A stretch of DNA of 42,429 nt from Stenomitos rutilans HA7619-LM2 (GCA_019358945.1 JAHHIE010000059.1:1-42429), one strand, 5' to 3'. Counted from the stretch's first letter, positions 17,930 through 26,367 are shown. Notes: a model not told the origin generated them from the letters alone. Program-made: numbers and translations.

Positions 17930-18438
17930 CCATAATTAATGATCGCTTGTTGGGAGACGACGCTAATAGTGGCTCCAGCTCCAATACCCTGAATGGTTTT
18001 CGTCATCTGTGCAGCAACGTCGGGTTTTGCTAGATCTGCGATCGATCGCACGGCTGCTTCCGGCACGTAGTCGGGTACGCCCCAAAAGAAATAGGCGTTT
18101 TCATACAGCGTTGCTAGCTGTACCGCTTGATATTTAACCGCATTCCAGTAATTCGCGTGGGCTTCCGGCAACCAAGCCGCCACCAACAGATCCACTTCAC
18201 CCGTTCCTAATAGCGGAAAAATTTGCTCGTGCGGACCTTCTCGCACCGTCACCCCATAACTGAGACGTTCCAGGAGAATTTGAATCAGTGCCGCCTTTAC
18301 CTGGTAAAACGACAAACCGACTTGCCCCAACACGATCGTCTGTGGACGAGCCGCAGTTTGAGACAGGCTGTGATGGGTCAGAATGGTACTCATAGGTAAA
18401 CCAACAGCGAGGGCAGTGACAAACTGTTTGCGCTTCAT
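17893..18438 (-). pseudogene. Truncated glycine-betaine-type ABC substrate-binding protein (OpuAC domain)
   Basis: Start at 18438 gives a signal peptide (MKRKQFVTALAVGLPMS...). The mature part reads as an OpuAC-type binding protein: QTIVLGQVGLSFYQVKAALIQ, GEVDLLVAAWLPEAHANYW, TLYENAYFFWGVPDYVPE and GIGAGATISVVSQQAIINYGLD. Family similarity ends at about 17925-17930 and the frame then runs into amidohydrolase sequence out of frame, stopping at 17893. Only about 170 of the usual ~300 residues remain, so the C-terminal lobe is gone. No permease or ATPase gene is present. It lies 27 bp downstream of hxlA on the same strand. Confidence 0.8.
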
Positions 18439-18465
18439 AGGTAATAGATCCAACTTAATTGCGCT

Positions 18466-19101
18466 TTATACAAGTTGAAGTTGTTCACGAATCCGGCGGG
18501 CAGCCTCTCCCGGCGACTTGGCAGCGTAAATGGCTGCACCCACCGCTGCCACATCTGCTCCCGATGCCGCAACTTGCCCAATGGTCGTTTCATTAATTCC
18601 CCCCGCCGCCGACAGTGCCAACGAGGTAGCCTCCCGGAGGGACGTGAGTGCATCAACCGTAGAGGCACACAAATGTTGCGCCTGATCATCCAAACCGCAA
18701 TGTACCTCCAGGTAATTTACTCCCAGTTTCTCTAATTCCTGTGCTCGCTTCACTGGCTCATGCACAGCAATCATATCTGCTGTCACATATTTGTTGTATT
18801 TCCGAGCCGCCGCCACTGCGCCTGCGATTGTGCCATCGCTCGATGCCGCTAAAACAGTCGTAAAATCTGCTCCCGCCTTGAATGCCATTTCTGCTTCCAG
18901 CTCTCCTGCATCCATCGTCTTCATGTCTGCAAAGATCAGCTTGTCTGGAAACTGTTGCTTAAAGGTTGCGATCGTTTTCAAGCCTTCCTGCTTAATCAAC
19001 GGAGTGCCCGCTTCAATGATGTCAATAAAAGGCGCAACCTCCTGAAGCAAATTCATGGCTTGCTCTAGCGATAACAAATCAACAGACACTTGAATTTTCA
19101 T
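18466..19101 (-). CDS. hxlA: 3-hexulose-6-phosphate synthase
   Basis: HPS condenses formaldehyde with ribulose 5-phosphate to hexulose 6-phosphate in the RuMP route. The sequence has the OMP-decarboxylase-superfamily core seen in HPS: QVSVDLLSLEQAM, IIEAGTPLIKQEG, the metal/phosphate motif FADMKTMDAGELEAEMAFKAGAD, VHCGLDDQAQ and the phosphate loop AAGGINETTI...GADVAAVGAAIY. The 211-residue length is normal. It follows hxlB after 9 bp, so both RuMP enzymes are encoded together. A KGPDC role is less likely because of the hxlB partner. Formaldehyde detoxification or salvage is the probable job in a cyanobacterium. Confidence 0.9.
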   Translation of the reverse strand: MKIQVSVDLLSLEQAMNLLQEVAPFIDIIEAGTPLIKQEGLKTIATFKQQFPDKLIFADMKTMDAGELEAEMAFKAGADFTTVLAASSDGTIAGAVAAARKYNKYVTADMIAVHEPVKRAQELEKLGVNYLEVHCGLDDQAQHLCASTVDALTSLREATSLALSAAGGINETTIGQVAASGADVAAVGAAIYAAKSPGEAARRIREQLQLV

Positions 19102-19110
19102 CGGAATACC

Positions 19111-19701
19111 TCATTCAAGATTTGTATGTAATGCCCACAGGGTTTCTGCACTCCTATTCAGGCTGTGAGATAGCACATGGAATAGCGCATCAAACAGCAG
19201 TAGAGTGGTTTGTTCAAATAGCGAGCCTGCAAATTGTTGAGACTGATGCTGGCTGTGATCCTGTTTTGCCGCCGCATCAATTTTGATTACGAGATTCGCT
19301 GTAGTTGCCAGAGGGGAAGCGGGTTGCGTGGTTACGGCGACCACCGTTGCCCCAATTTCTCTCGCTTTCGTGGCGATCGCTAACACATTTCCAGTACTGC
19401 CAGACCCGGAACAGGCAATCAATAAATCCCCCGGTTGAATCGATGGCGTTGTCGTTTCACCAACTACATACACATGCAGCCCCAGATGCATCAATCGCAT
19501 TGCTACCATCCGAATCACTAAACCACTGCGCCCTTCACCCGTGACAAAGATCTGTTGAGCAGTGAGAATGGCATCCGCTAGTTGAGCGATCGCCGAGTAA
19601 CTCACTGTCTCCAAAACCTGCCGGTCTTCCGCCAATACTAGGGTGATCGCCTGACTGAGCGCCGTTTGAATGGTCGCTGGATTCGTGCTCGAAGAAACCA
19701 T
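19111..19701 (-). CDS. hxlB: 6-phospho-3-hexuloisomerase
   Basis: A SIS-domain isomerase that converts hexulose 6-phosphate to fructose 6-phosphate. Visible motifs are IFVTGEGRSGLVIRMVAMRLMHLG, VYVVGETTTPSIQPGDLLIACSGSGST, VVAVTTQPASPLA and the C-terminal QFAGSLFEQTTLLLFDALF typical of PHI rather than of other SIS proteins. The length is 196 residues. It is the first gene of the hxlB-hxlA pair. No HxlR gene is directly adjacent, although three HxlR-type regulators occur elsewhere in the window. Confidence 0.9.
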   Translation of the reverse strand: MVSSSTNPATIQTALSQAITLVLAEDRQVLETVSYSAIAQLADAILTAQQIFVTGEGRSGLVIRMVAMRLMHLGLHVYVVGETTTPSIQPGDLLIACSGSGSTGNVLAIATKAREIGATVVAVTTQPASPLATTANLVIKIDAAAKQDHSQHQSQQFAGSLFEQTTLLLFDALFHVLSHSLNRSAETLWALHTNLE

Positions 19702-19979
19702 AGGGCTACTGACTCGTGACTTAACTGAGGTCAGTGTTACCCATGCTTGAGATGAGAACCAGGCACGATCGACATTTTAGACAAGAAGTTACGAAGAGTA
19801 GGGGACGGTTCTATTCTTCAGTTCCCCTACTCCTTTGATAAGTTCTGAACTAACGTGCCGATCTTCCCTCGCTGATTGCATTGAAATAATGGAGTCTATT
19901 TACAGCTTTAACAAATAAAGTTAGGTGCGATCGCCCTTTCGCCCTCCCCCTTTCACCTTTTTTTCTCAGAGATTGATCA

Positions 19980-20414
19980 ATGCAAAATCGTCGAATTGGT
20001 CGAGTTCTTTTGTCACTATCAGGCTTTTGTACAGGTTTCCTACCTGTGCTAGCAGACTTCAATGCAGAGCATACCTTCAGTGCGGGTTGGTCTCCTCACG
20101 CTCGATTCCACGGCAGTGCCACTGTAATTGGACAAATGGCATGGGCGGCGATCGCCCTCTGGCTCCTCTGGAGTCCTGCGACCAGGCAGCATAAACTCAG
20201 CTTTCTATTTGCCACGTTTGTGCCCCTGGTATATTGGGGCGCATTTTTCCCTGCTATGCTGGTTCCCACTGTTGCTCTAGAAGATCAGGGCAAGGAGATT
20301 CCGCATCTATTCGGAGTTCCCAGCAACGTTTACATTTTTATGTTGGTCATCACGATCGCCCTGCTCGGCTATTGGTTCTCTCAACGCGATCGCACATCAT
20401 CCAATCAACTTTAG
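19980..20414 (+). CDS. Small membrane protein, possibly DUF6640 family
   Basis: The protein has 144 residues with about four hydrophobic segments (about 8-25, 48-65, 73-95, 115-132). A conserved-looking soluble segment reads DFNAEHTFSAGWSPHARFHG, which I associate with DUF6640-like membrane proteins; this match is from memory and not certain. No function is known. The gene is divergent from hxlB across about 280 bp in which I see no other gene. Confidence 0.65.
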   Translation: MQNRRIGRVLLSLSGFCTGFLPVLADFNAEHTFSAGWSPHARFHGSATVIGQMAWAAIALWLLWSPATRQHKLSFLFATFVPLVYWGAFFPAMLVPTVALEDQGKEIPHLFGVPSNVYIFMLVITIALLGYWFSQRDRTSSNQL

Positions 20415-20436
20415 GTGCAGTGACTCGTTCACCCAC

Positions 20437-20489
20437 ACTCAAGCCGTTCTAGTGGCACTCAAGCGAGGGATTGCGAATTTGTAGAAGGG
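20437..20489 (+). pseudogene. Vestigial LuxR-type response-regulator C-terminus, copy 1
   Basis: Frame 20437-20484 reads TQAVLVALKRGIANL-stop, the typical last turn of a NarL/LuxR-type HTH. With the following AAGGG it matches copy 2 (22383-22435) at 52 of 53 positions. The upstream receiver and most of the HTH are absent, and the bases before it do not continue the family. Confidence 0.6.
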
Positions 20490-20601
20490 AGTGTCCTGCT
20501 GATCGCTGAATGTTTTATATGGAAAGTCAATCGGGTCGTAAATCTCGTGATTAAATTTTGTTGTTAGGTTAAGCACTCTGACACACAGGAGGTAATATTG
20601 A

Positions 20602-21267
20602 GTGACTCAATTAAAGTGTAGTGCCGTAATATTTGATCTTGATGGCGTGCTTGTAGATTCCACAGCCTGTATCGAGCATCACTGGCGACTATGGGCAGCT
20701 AAGTACAACCTTAATTTAGAGAAAGTTTTGGACGCAGCGCATGGAAGGTGAACCATAGAAACCGTTCGTCTCGTTACACCTTATCTTGATTCTGTAATAG
20801 AGGCAGCCCAGTTAGAAGCAGACGAGGCTTTTGATACAAATGGTGTGGTTGAAATTGAGGGAGCAGCCCAACTGCTACGTTCGCTCCCATCTCATCTATG
20901 GGCGATCGCCACTTCAGGAACCAGGGATACTGCAACAACTCGAATTAACCACACAGGCTTACCAATGCCAAATGTTCTTGTCACAGCAAACGATGTCGCA
21001 CGGGGTAAACCAGATCCAGAGCCATACTTGTTGGCAGCTAGTCAATTGGGAATAGCTGCTAGCGAATGTGTTGTAGTAGAGGATGCACCAGCAGGGATAC
21101 AGTCAGCGCTCAATGCTGGTATGCAAGTTATTGCTATTGCTACTACCCACTCCACAACAGATCTTACAAATGCCAACATCATTGCAAGACACATTATTGA
21201 CGTACAAATCTCCAAAGATAATTCTCAATCAGAAAACGGCTTAATTATCCAAGTAGCTAAAATGTAA
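20602..21267 (+). pseudogene. HAD-superfamily hydrolase interrupted by one TGA
   Basis: Start GTG 20602 follows CAGGAGGT. All HAD motifs are present in one frame: motif I VIFDLDGVLVDST, motif [10 protein letters not shown], motif [19 protein letters not shown] and motif [18 protein letters not shown]. The frame is broken by TGA at 20749-20751 between AAHGR and TIETVRLV, where relatives (HGRRTIET-like) have Arg, so CGA to TGA is the likely change. The full product would be 221 residues. Its 3' end overlaps the convergent isochorismatase gene by 11 bp. Restart downstream of the stop would lack the nucleophile Asp, so a partial product should be inactive. Confidence 0.85.
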
Positions 21268-21832
21268 CATTCTGAACACGTTCAAACTCAACGGTAGAGA
21301 TAACGTTCGCATAAGGCATTGCGAGTGCCGCCATAAAAGCCGCATGAACCTCGGCAGCTTTGACTATTTGATCCTCAAACTCCAGGTCTCGCGTGGCACA
21401 AGCATCCTGAATGACGATGCACTGCAATCCAAAATCGAAGGCAGCGCGGGTTGTGGCATCAATGCACATGTGACTCATTGCACCACAAATGACCACTTCC
21501 TCAACTTCAACGTCTTTGAGGTGCTGGAGTAGATGGGTGTCTCTAAAACTATTCGGAAAGTGTTTCACCACAACCATTTCGTTTGGTTTGGGAGTAACAC
21601 TTTCATGAATTTCAGCCCCTTTTGTATCTGGCAAGAAAAATGTTGCTCCCGGTTGTTTCGAGATGTGCTGTATATGAACGATCGCTGATTGTTGATCTCG
21701 AAATCTCTGTAGCAGTTTCCCAGCGTTTTCTGCCGCTGATTCGATATCAACAAGTTCAAAGTGTCCACCCGGAAAGTAATCATTTTGAATGTCAACGAGA
21801 ATCAAGCCCTGTTTCACGTCAGTTCCTATCAT
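21257..21832 (-). CDS. Isochorismatase-family cysteine hydrolase
   Basis: The catalytic triad is visible: Asp14 ([14 protein letters not shown]), Lys90 ([11 protein letters not shown]) and Cys123 ([19 protein letters not shown]). The length is 191 residues. The family includes nicotinamidases and other amide or ester hydrolases; the true substrate cannot be named. It is divergent from an HxlR-type gene 168 bp away that probably regulates it. Confidence 0.9.
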   Translation of the reverse strand: MIGTDVKQGLILVDIQNDYFPGGHFELVDIESAAENAGKLLQRFRDQQSAIVHIQHISKQPGATFFLPDTKGAEIHESVTPKPNEMVVVKHFPNSFRDTHLLQHLKDVEVEEVVICGAMSHMCIDATTRAAFDFGLQCIVIQDACATRDLEFEDQIVKAAEVHAAFMAALAMPYANVISTVEFERVQNVTF

Positions 21833-22000
21833 AAGTTCGTCCTGTATCGCTTTCTTGAGTTTGCACTTGAGGCTGAAAATAGCTTATGGCTCCATCTTGC
21901 AGTTGCTTCGATAGCATGAGTATGAGCGAATCATTTCAATAGTTCAAGTACGTACAATAGAGTTGGAAACTATTAAAAAGTATCGTTGGAACCCGACTCT

Positions 22001-22357
22001 ATGCCGCAGAAACAATACATGTGTCCGGTAGAAGCCCTTGTCGATGTTGTGGGGGGCAAGTGGAAGCTGCCAATTCTCACGCTCTTGTTTCAGGGAACTA
22101 AACGCTATGGAAAATTGAGACAGCAGCTTCCGGGAGTGACGGAGCGGATGCTGACTATGCAGTTACGAGAGCTAGAACAGTCTGGTATTGTGCAGAGAAA
22201 GGTGTATGCGGAAGTTCCTCCCAAAGTAGAATACTCCCTAACTGAGTTGGGACTGGGCTTAGAACCAGTTTTACGGGTCATGCTGAGTTGGAGCGAGCAG
22301 TACTTGGGTGTGATTGAGCAGAAAGCAGATTGGTGGAAGGAGGTTAGTAAACCTTGA
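22001..22357 (+). CDS. HxlR-family (DUF24) transcriptional regulator
   Basis: Signature QYMCPVEALVDVVGGKWKLPIL, then RYGKLRQQLPGVTERMLTMQLRELEQSGI and wing EVPPKVEYSLTELG. The start ATG at 22001 (MPQKQYMCPV) fits the family; the in-frame TTG at 21986 is a weaker choice. The N-terminal CPVE cysteine is conserved as in thiol-sensing members. The divergent intergenic region holds an inverted pair AATAGTT (21938-21944) and AACTATT (21968-21974), a possible operator shared with the isochorismatase gene. Confidence 0.9.
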   Translation: MPQKQYMCPVEALVDVVGGKWKLPILTLLFQGTKRYGKLRQQLPGVTERMLTMQLRELEQSGIVQRKVYAEVPPKVEYSLTELGLGLEPVLRVMLSWSEQYLGVIEQKADWWKEVSKP

Positions 22358-22370
22358 TTGCATCTAAAAT

Positions 22371-22435
22371 GTGAGCGATCGCACTCAAGCCGTTCTCGTG
22401 GCACTCAAGCGAGGGATTGCGAATTTGTAGAAGGG
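22371..22435 (+). pseudogene. Vestigial LuxR-type response-regulator C-terminus, copy 2
   Basis: Frame 22371-22430 reads VSDRTQAVLVALKRGIANL-stop, a textbook end of a NarL-type HTH (the window's own response regulator has VSDRAQATAIAWRYGLV at this point). Nothing upstream continues the domain, because the HxlR stop is only 13 bp away. It matches copy 1 (20437-20489) at 52 of 53 bp over the shared part. Confidence 0.65.
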
Positions 22436-22602
22436 GTGGCGATCGCTCCTCCCATCCTATTCTTCGGACGCGGCTGCATAAGAAGTGAGCTAGAGAGATG
22501 TACCGTGCATCCAATAGTACATCTGCTTATCTCCGTAGTGAATCGGAAGATATGCGGAAAGTACTTGCCTAAACATCTCTAGCAGAGTATTCTGCTGAAG
22601 AA

Positions 22603-22692
22603 TTCTGCCTAAACGCCGAATTGGGATCTTAGGCAGAAAGTTTCCGTCTATTCACCTTCTATGGGATCTTAGGCAGAATGATTCCGTCTATT
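22603..22692. repeat. Hairpin plus two 31-bp direct repeats (40-bp period)
   Basis: TGGGATCTTAGGCAGAA...TTCCGTCTATT occurs at 22622-22652 and again at 22662-22692 with two mismatches. TTCTGCCTAA at 22603-22612 is the exact inverse of TTAGGCAGAA in the first unit (22629-22638) and also in the second (22669-22678), so alternative hairpins can form. The surrounding 22436-22813 holds no gene that I can see. Confidence 0.5.
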
Positions 22693-22813
22693 AATTGTTA
22701 GGTTTCTTGGGTAATTAGTGAGAGCCGTTCTTAGAACTTATTTGTAGGGTGCATAGAACCGGATAGCCTAGCTGTATGATTCTTCATGATGAATATTACA
22801 ATGATTGTGAGCT

Positions 22814-23347
22814 ATGGCTAGGAGAGTAGAAGTTGTTCCGCATAACCCAAACTGGTGCAGCGCATTCGAGAATGAATCGAAACAAATTGCGGCTGCGTTG
22901 GGTGATAATGTAGTGGCTGTTCATCATATTGGCAGTACGGCGATTCCAAACATTCATGCAAAACCAATTATCGATATGTTGGTTGAGGTCAGAGAGATCG
23001 CAAAAGTGGATGAGCGAGATGCAGCGCTGCAAACATTAGGGTATGAGGTCATGGGTGAGTTTGGAATTCTAGGTCGTCGTTTTTTTCGCAAGGATAATGA
23101 AGCTGGAATTAGAACACATCATATTCATGCGTTCGAGGTTAATTCAGCCCAGGTAGAGCGTCATTTGGCATTTCGCGACTATATGAGAATTCATGCTGAA
23201 GACGCGCAGCAATACAGTGAATTGAAGCAAGAACTCGCCAAGAAGTACCCGACTGGTATTGAGGGGTATATGGACGGAAAAGATGGATTTATCAAAGAAA
23301 TGGATAAAAAGGCGGCGGAGTGGCGAACTTCACAAAGAGGTATGTGA
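22814..23347 (+). CDS. GrpB/UPF0157 family protein
   Basis: The sequence shows the nucleotidyltransferase-like GrpB pattern: VEVVPHNPNWCSAFENE, then VVAVHHIGSTAIPNIHAKPIIDMLVEV and later THHIHAFEVNSAQVERHLAFRDYMRIH. The 177-residue length is normal. The HHIGSTAI-x-AKPIIDM core is the family hallmark and probably binds a nucleotide and metal. The physiological role is not established. It appears monocistronic. Confidence 0.9.
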   Translation: MARRVEVVPHNPNWCSAFENESKQIAAALGDNVVAVHHIGSTAIPNIHAKPIIDMLVEVREIAKVDERDAALQTLGYEVMGEFGILGRRFFRKDNEAGIRTHHIHAFEVNSAQVERHLAFRDYMRIHAEDAQQYSELKQELAKKYPTGIEGYMDGKDGFIKEMDKKAAEWRTSQRGM

Positions 23348-23624
23348 CAGAAACCTAATAATCCGCTTGCACACCGACCGTATCTAGTTGGTTGGTTAAG
23401 AACGAAAGGTTACTCGCGGCGGGTGAAGCGGGTCGTTAGCTGGCTCAACTTACAGTGGCTCTAGAACTTTGAGTGCGATCGCATGAGCAGTTACATCGGT
23501 AACTCCCAACGTTTTCAGAATCATTTTTGTGATCTGCTCTGGATACTCTGACTCTGTCTGGCTAGAATGCTTCCCATTGCCATCAAACCAGTTCCCAAGA
23601 TCAGGTAAAACAGGAGCAACCGTT

Positions 23625-24884
23625 ATGCGAATTGCCATCATCGCCCTGGGAACCCAAGGTGATGTTCAGCCTTACATTGCTTTGGGAAAAGGATTACACG
23701 CGGCGGGTCATGCTGTGCGTTTATTGACGCATGAAAACTATGCAGGGCTGGTGAATTCTCATAACCTAGAGTTTTGCTCAATGCAGGGCAATGTCCAAGA
23801 ACTGATTGAAACCCAGGAGATGCGTGACCTGCTTGCGAGAGGGAATTTTCTAGAGATTACCGCTCGTATGGCAAAAGAAACTCAACAGGCAGCCATTCGA
23901 TGGGCACAAGCAGGCTTAGTTGCTTGTCAAGGCATGGATTTGTTGATAGTAGGCGTTGGCGGCTTAAACTTGGGTGTTGCCCTGGCTGAGAAGTTAGACA
24001 TTCCCTTGCTGCAAGCCTATGTCTTTCCCTTCACTCCCACGAAAGCCTTTCCCGGTGTCTTGTTTCCCCAATTAATTGCCCGATTTGGTGGATCTGTCAA
24101 TTGGCTGTCCCATCAATTGGTTCGCCAACTCCTCTGGCAGGGGTCTCGAACCGGAGACACACTCGCCCGCAAGCAAATCCTGAACTTGCCCGCAGCCCCC
24201 CTGTTAGGTCCCTACCACTCCCCGTATCTTCGCCGCTACCCTGTTCTCTACGGGTTCAGCCCCTCGGTGATTCCCAAACCCTCGGATTGGCAGAATACTC
24301 AGGTCACGGGCTACTGGTTTTTAGACGCAGCACCGAATTGGACTCCACCTGATGCCCTGATAGAGTTTCTCGAAAATGGCTCACCGCCTGTGTATATCGG
24401 ATTTGGTAGTATGGGCAGTCAAGCTCCAGAGAAAACGGCTGATTTGATTTTGAGGGCGATCGAGCAATCGCAACAACGCGCCATTTTGCTTTCTGGTTGG
24501 GGTGGTCTGCGACCAGAAAACTTGCCGAATCGCGTTTATCTAGTGGATTCTATTCCCCATGCCTGGCTCTTCCCACGGGTTGCAGCGGTGGTACATCATG
24601 GCGGTGCAGGAACAACAGCCGCCGGTCTGAGAGCCGGAGTGCCGGCGATCGTGACTCCATTCTTTGGCGATCAGGGCTTTTGGGGGCAACGGATTGCCGC
24701 ATTGGGCGTTGGCACCAAACCAATTCCCCGCAGGCAACTGACCGTCGAACGACTGACCCAGGCGATTCAAACGGCTGTAACCGACCAATCGATGCGTCAG
24801 CGAGCAGCGAAATTCGGGGCGAAGATCCAAGCGGAAGATGGAATTGCCAATGCCGTTGCTGTCATAGAGAGAATGGGACGATGA
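23625..24884 (+). CDS. GT1-family glycosyltransferase (UDP-glucosyltransferase-like)
   Basis: The start at 23625 follows CAGGAGC and opens directly into the N-terminal fold MRIAIIALGTQGDVQPYIALGKGLHAAGH, typical of sterol- and macrolide-type glucosyltransferases. The donor-binding region is PPVYIGFGSMGSQ, then VDSIPHAWLFPRVAAVVHHGGAGTTAAGLRAGVPAIVTPFFGDQ. About 419 residues. It transfers a sugar from a UDP (or dTDP) donor to a hydrophobic acceptor, perhaps a sterol or hopanoid lipid or a secondary metabolite. It converges with the HxlR gene at 24893. Confidence 0.9.
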   Translation: MRIAIIALGTQGDVQPYIALGKGLHAAGHAVRLLTHENYAGLVNSHNLEFCSMQGNVQELIETQEMRDLLARGNFLEITARMAKETQQAAIRWAQAGLVACQGMDLLIVGVGGLNLGVALAEKLDIPLLQAYVFPFTPTKAFPGVLFPQLIARFGGSVNWLSHQLVRQLLWQGSRTGDTLARKQILNLPAAPLLGPYHSPYLRRYPVLYGFSPSVIPKPSDWQNTQVTGYWFLDAAPNWTPPDALIEFLENGSPPVYIGFGSMGSQAPEKTADLILRAIEQSQQRAILLSGWGGLRPENLPNRVYLVDSIPHAWLFPRVAAVVHHGGAGTTAAGLRAGVPAIVTPFFGDQGFWGQRIAALGVGTKPIPRRQLTVERLTQAIQTAVTDQSMRQRAAKFGAKIQAEDGIANAVAVIERMGR

Positions 24885-24892
24885 CTGTCTGC

Positions 24893-25255
24893 TCATGTAC
24901 CCGTTTGACTTTCACTCTGCGCTTCAAGTTCACGCTGTAAGGCTTCGATCTCATCCAAGATTGGCATGAACCGTTGTCCAAATACTGTCAACTGGTATTC
25001 AACGTGGGGCGGAACAGCAGGGTAGACAATTCGTTCCAAGATGCCCAGGCTGACCATGCGGCGAAAGTAGTAGTTTTGCACTTTAGGGGTCAAGCCCTCT
25101 AATTCACGCTCGATCGCGCCAGGGCGACAAACTCCTGCACGAATCAGCCCCAGAATCCGCAGCGACCACTTACAGCCGAAAACAGCCTCTACAACTTCTG
25201 CAACATCTGGAATAGACGAACTTTGTTTTTCCTGAGAAGACCGCATTTCTTTCAT
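24893..25255 (-). CDS. HxlR-family transcriptional regulator
   Basis: Core VEAVFGCKWSLRILGLIRAGVCRPGAIERELEGLTPKVQNYYFRRMVSLGILER, with wing VPPHVEYQLTVFGQRF. It lacks the N-terminal CPV cysteine motif of the other two HxlR proteins here but has Cys in FGCKW and GVCRP. It is 120 residues long and divergent from an SDR gene 96 bp away that is its likely target. The spacer contains a small CCCGC/GCGGG hairpin. Confidence 0.88.
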   Translation of the reverse strand: MKEMRSSQEKQSSSIPDVAEVVEAVFGCKWSLRILGLIRAGVCRPGAIERELEGLTPKVQNYYFRRMVSLGILERIVYPAVPPHVEYQLTVFGQRFMPILDEIEALQRELEAQSESQTGT

Positions 25256-25351
25256 AAAAGTACCCTGCCTAACAAAATTGTGCCCGCTTGCGGGAGCCTG
25301 TCGCGCTCTCTATGCTTTGAATCACAACCAGCATACAAGCAGGGAGAACCC

Positions 25352-26110
25352 ATGAGTTTAGAGCACAAAGTTGTTGTGATTACAGGTGGTGGCACAGGCA
25401 TTGGTGCAGATGCGGCTCAAGCCTTTCATCAGGCTGGGGCTAAGGTTGTTCTGAATGGGCGGCGGGAAGATAAGTTGGCTCAGACCGCAGCCGCGATCGA
25501 CGCTTCTGGAGAAACAGTTGCCTATGTAGTGGGCGATGTTGGACAGCCCGAAACCAGTCAGCGAATCACAGCACTTGCCGTTGAACGATTTGGCGGTGTG
25601 GATGTGCTGTTTAACAACGCAGGTATCTTTCAACCAAAACCGTTTCTGGATCATACTGAGGCAGATCTCAATGACTATCTGAATCTCTTACGTGGCTATT
25701 TTCTGATGTCACAAGCGGCTGTCTCGCAAATGCGTCAACGTGGGGGAGGAGCGATCGTCAACATTGGTTCAATGTGGGCAAATCATGCGATCGCTGCCAC
25801 ACCATGCAGCGGGTCTTCCACAGCGAAGGGTGGTGTTCATGCGCTGACTCGTAGTCTGGCGATCGAATTTGCACCAGAGAACATCCGAGTCAACGCGATC
25901 GCCCCTGCTGTGGTTGAAACCCCACTCTTTGAGCCATTGCTAACTCCTGAACAGTTAGCGGCGTTCAATGCCTTTCACCCAATCGGTCGGAATGGGCAAG
26001 CTCAGGACATCACAGAGGCGGTTCTATTTCTAGCGGATGACTCCTCTTCTGGTTGGATTACAGGAGTTGTTTTACCCGTTGATGGTGGGGTCACAGCCGG
26101 ACGCAATTAA
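25352..26110 (+). CDS. Short-chain dehydrogenase/reductase with a replaced catalytic Tyr
   Basis: Start 25352 follows AGGGAG. The Rossmann motif VITGGGTGIGADAAQAF, NNAG (VLFNNAGIF) and the C-terminal PVDGGVTAGRN of classical SDRs are all present over 252 residues. In the catalytic YxxxK motif the lysine is present (STAKGGVHALTRSLAIEF) but the residue four before it is Ser (TCT), where family members have Tyr (TAT). The enzyme may be inactive or altered. It is divergent from the HxlR gene at 24893-25255. Confidence 0.88.
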   Translation: MSLEHKVVVITGGGTGIGADAAQAFHQAGAKVVLNGRREDKLAQTAAAIDASGETVAYVVGDVGQPETSQRITALAVERFGGVDVLFNNAGIFQPKPFLDHTEADLNDYLNLLRGYFLMSQAAVSQMRQRGGGAIVNIGSMWANHAIAATPCSGSSTAKGGVHALTRSLAIEFAPENIRVNAIAPAVVETPLFEPLLTPEQLAAFNAFHPIGRNGQAQDITEAVLFLADDSSSGWITGVVLPVDGGVTAGRN

Positions 26111-26186
26111 CCAACAAAGAAGGCAATCACCCTTCGCATTCATTCTGCTTCTGAGTCGTTGTAGAAGTTGGATAGAAGAGTGCTTG

Positions 26187-26363
26187 CTAGGAATCTAAAA
26201 GCTCATCAGGTAAGCGTTTTAGGATTCGCTGGAAGGGTTCGGTATTTTTGAGACTCCGCGCCAGCATGAGCGCACCTTGAATCTGTAAGATGGCATCTTC
26301 AGCCTTTTCACGAGCTTGAACAGCACTAACGCCAGTTTCAGCAATCACTTCTACACCAGAACC
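26187..26363 (-). pseudogene. C-terminal remnant of a TetR-family regulator
   Basis: On the minus strand a frame reads EVIAETGVSAVQAREKAEDAILQIQG... then LARSLKNTEPFQRILKRLPDELLDS-stop (TAG 26187-26189). This is the normal C-terminus of a common cyanobacterial TetR subfamily. The HTH and most of the ligand domain are missing, and similarity stops at about 26363, where sequence of a different gene on the other strand begins. Confidence 0.7.
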
Positions 26364-26367
26364 CAGA

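Noticed and set aside
23450-23641. Minus-strand 63-codon frame ending VTAHAIALKVLEPL upstream of the glycosyltransferase
   Set aside because: The composition looks protein-like and it may be a gene relic, but I recognise no family. It overlaps the glycosyltransferase start and has no clear ribosome site.
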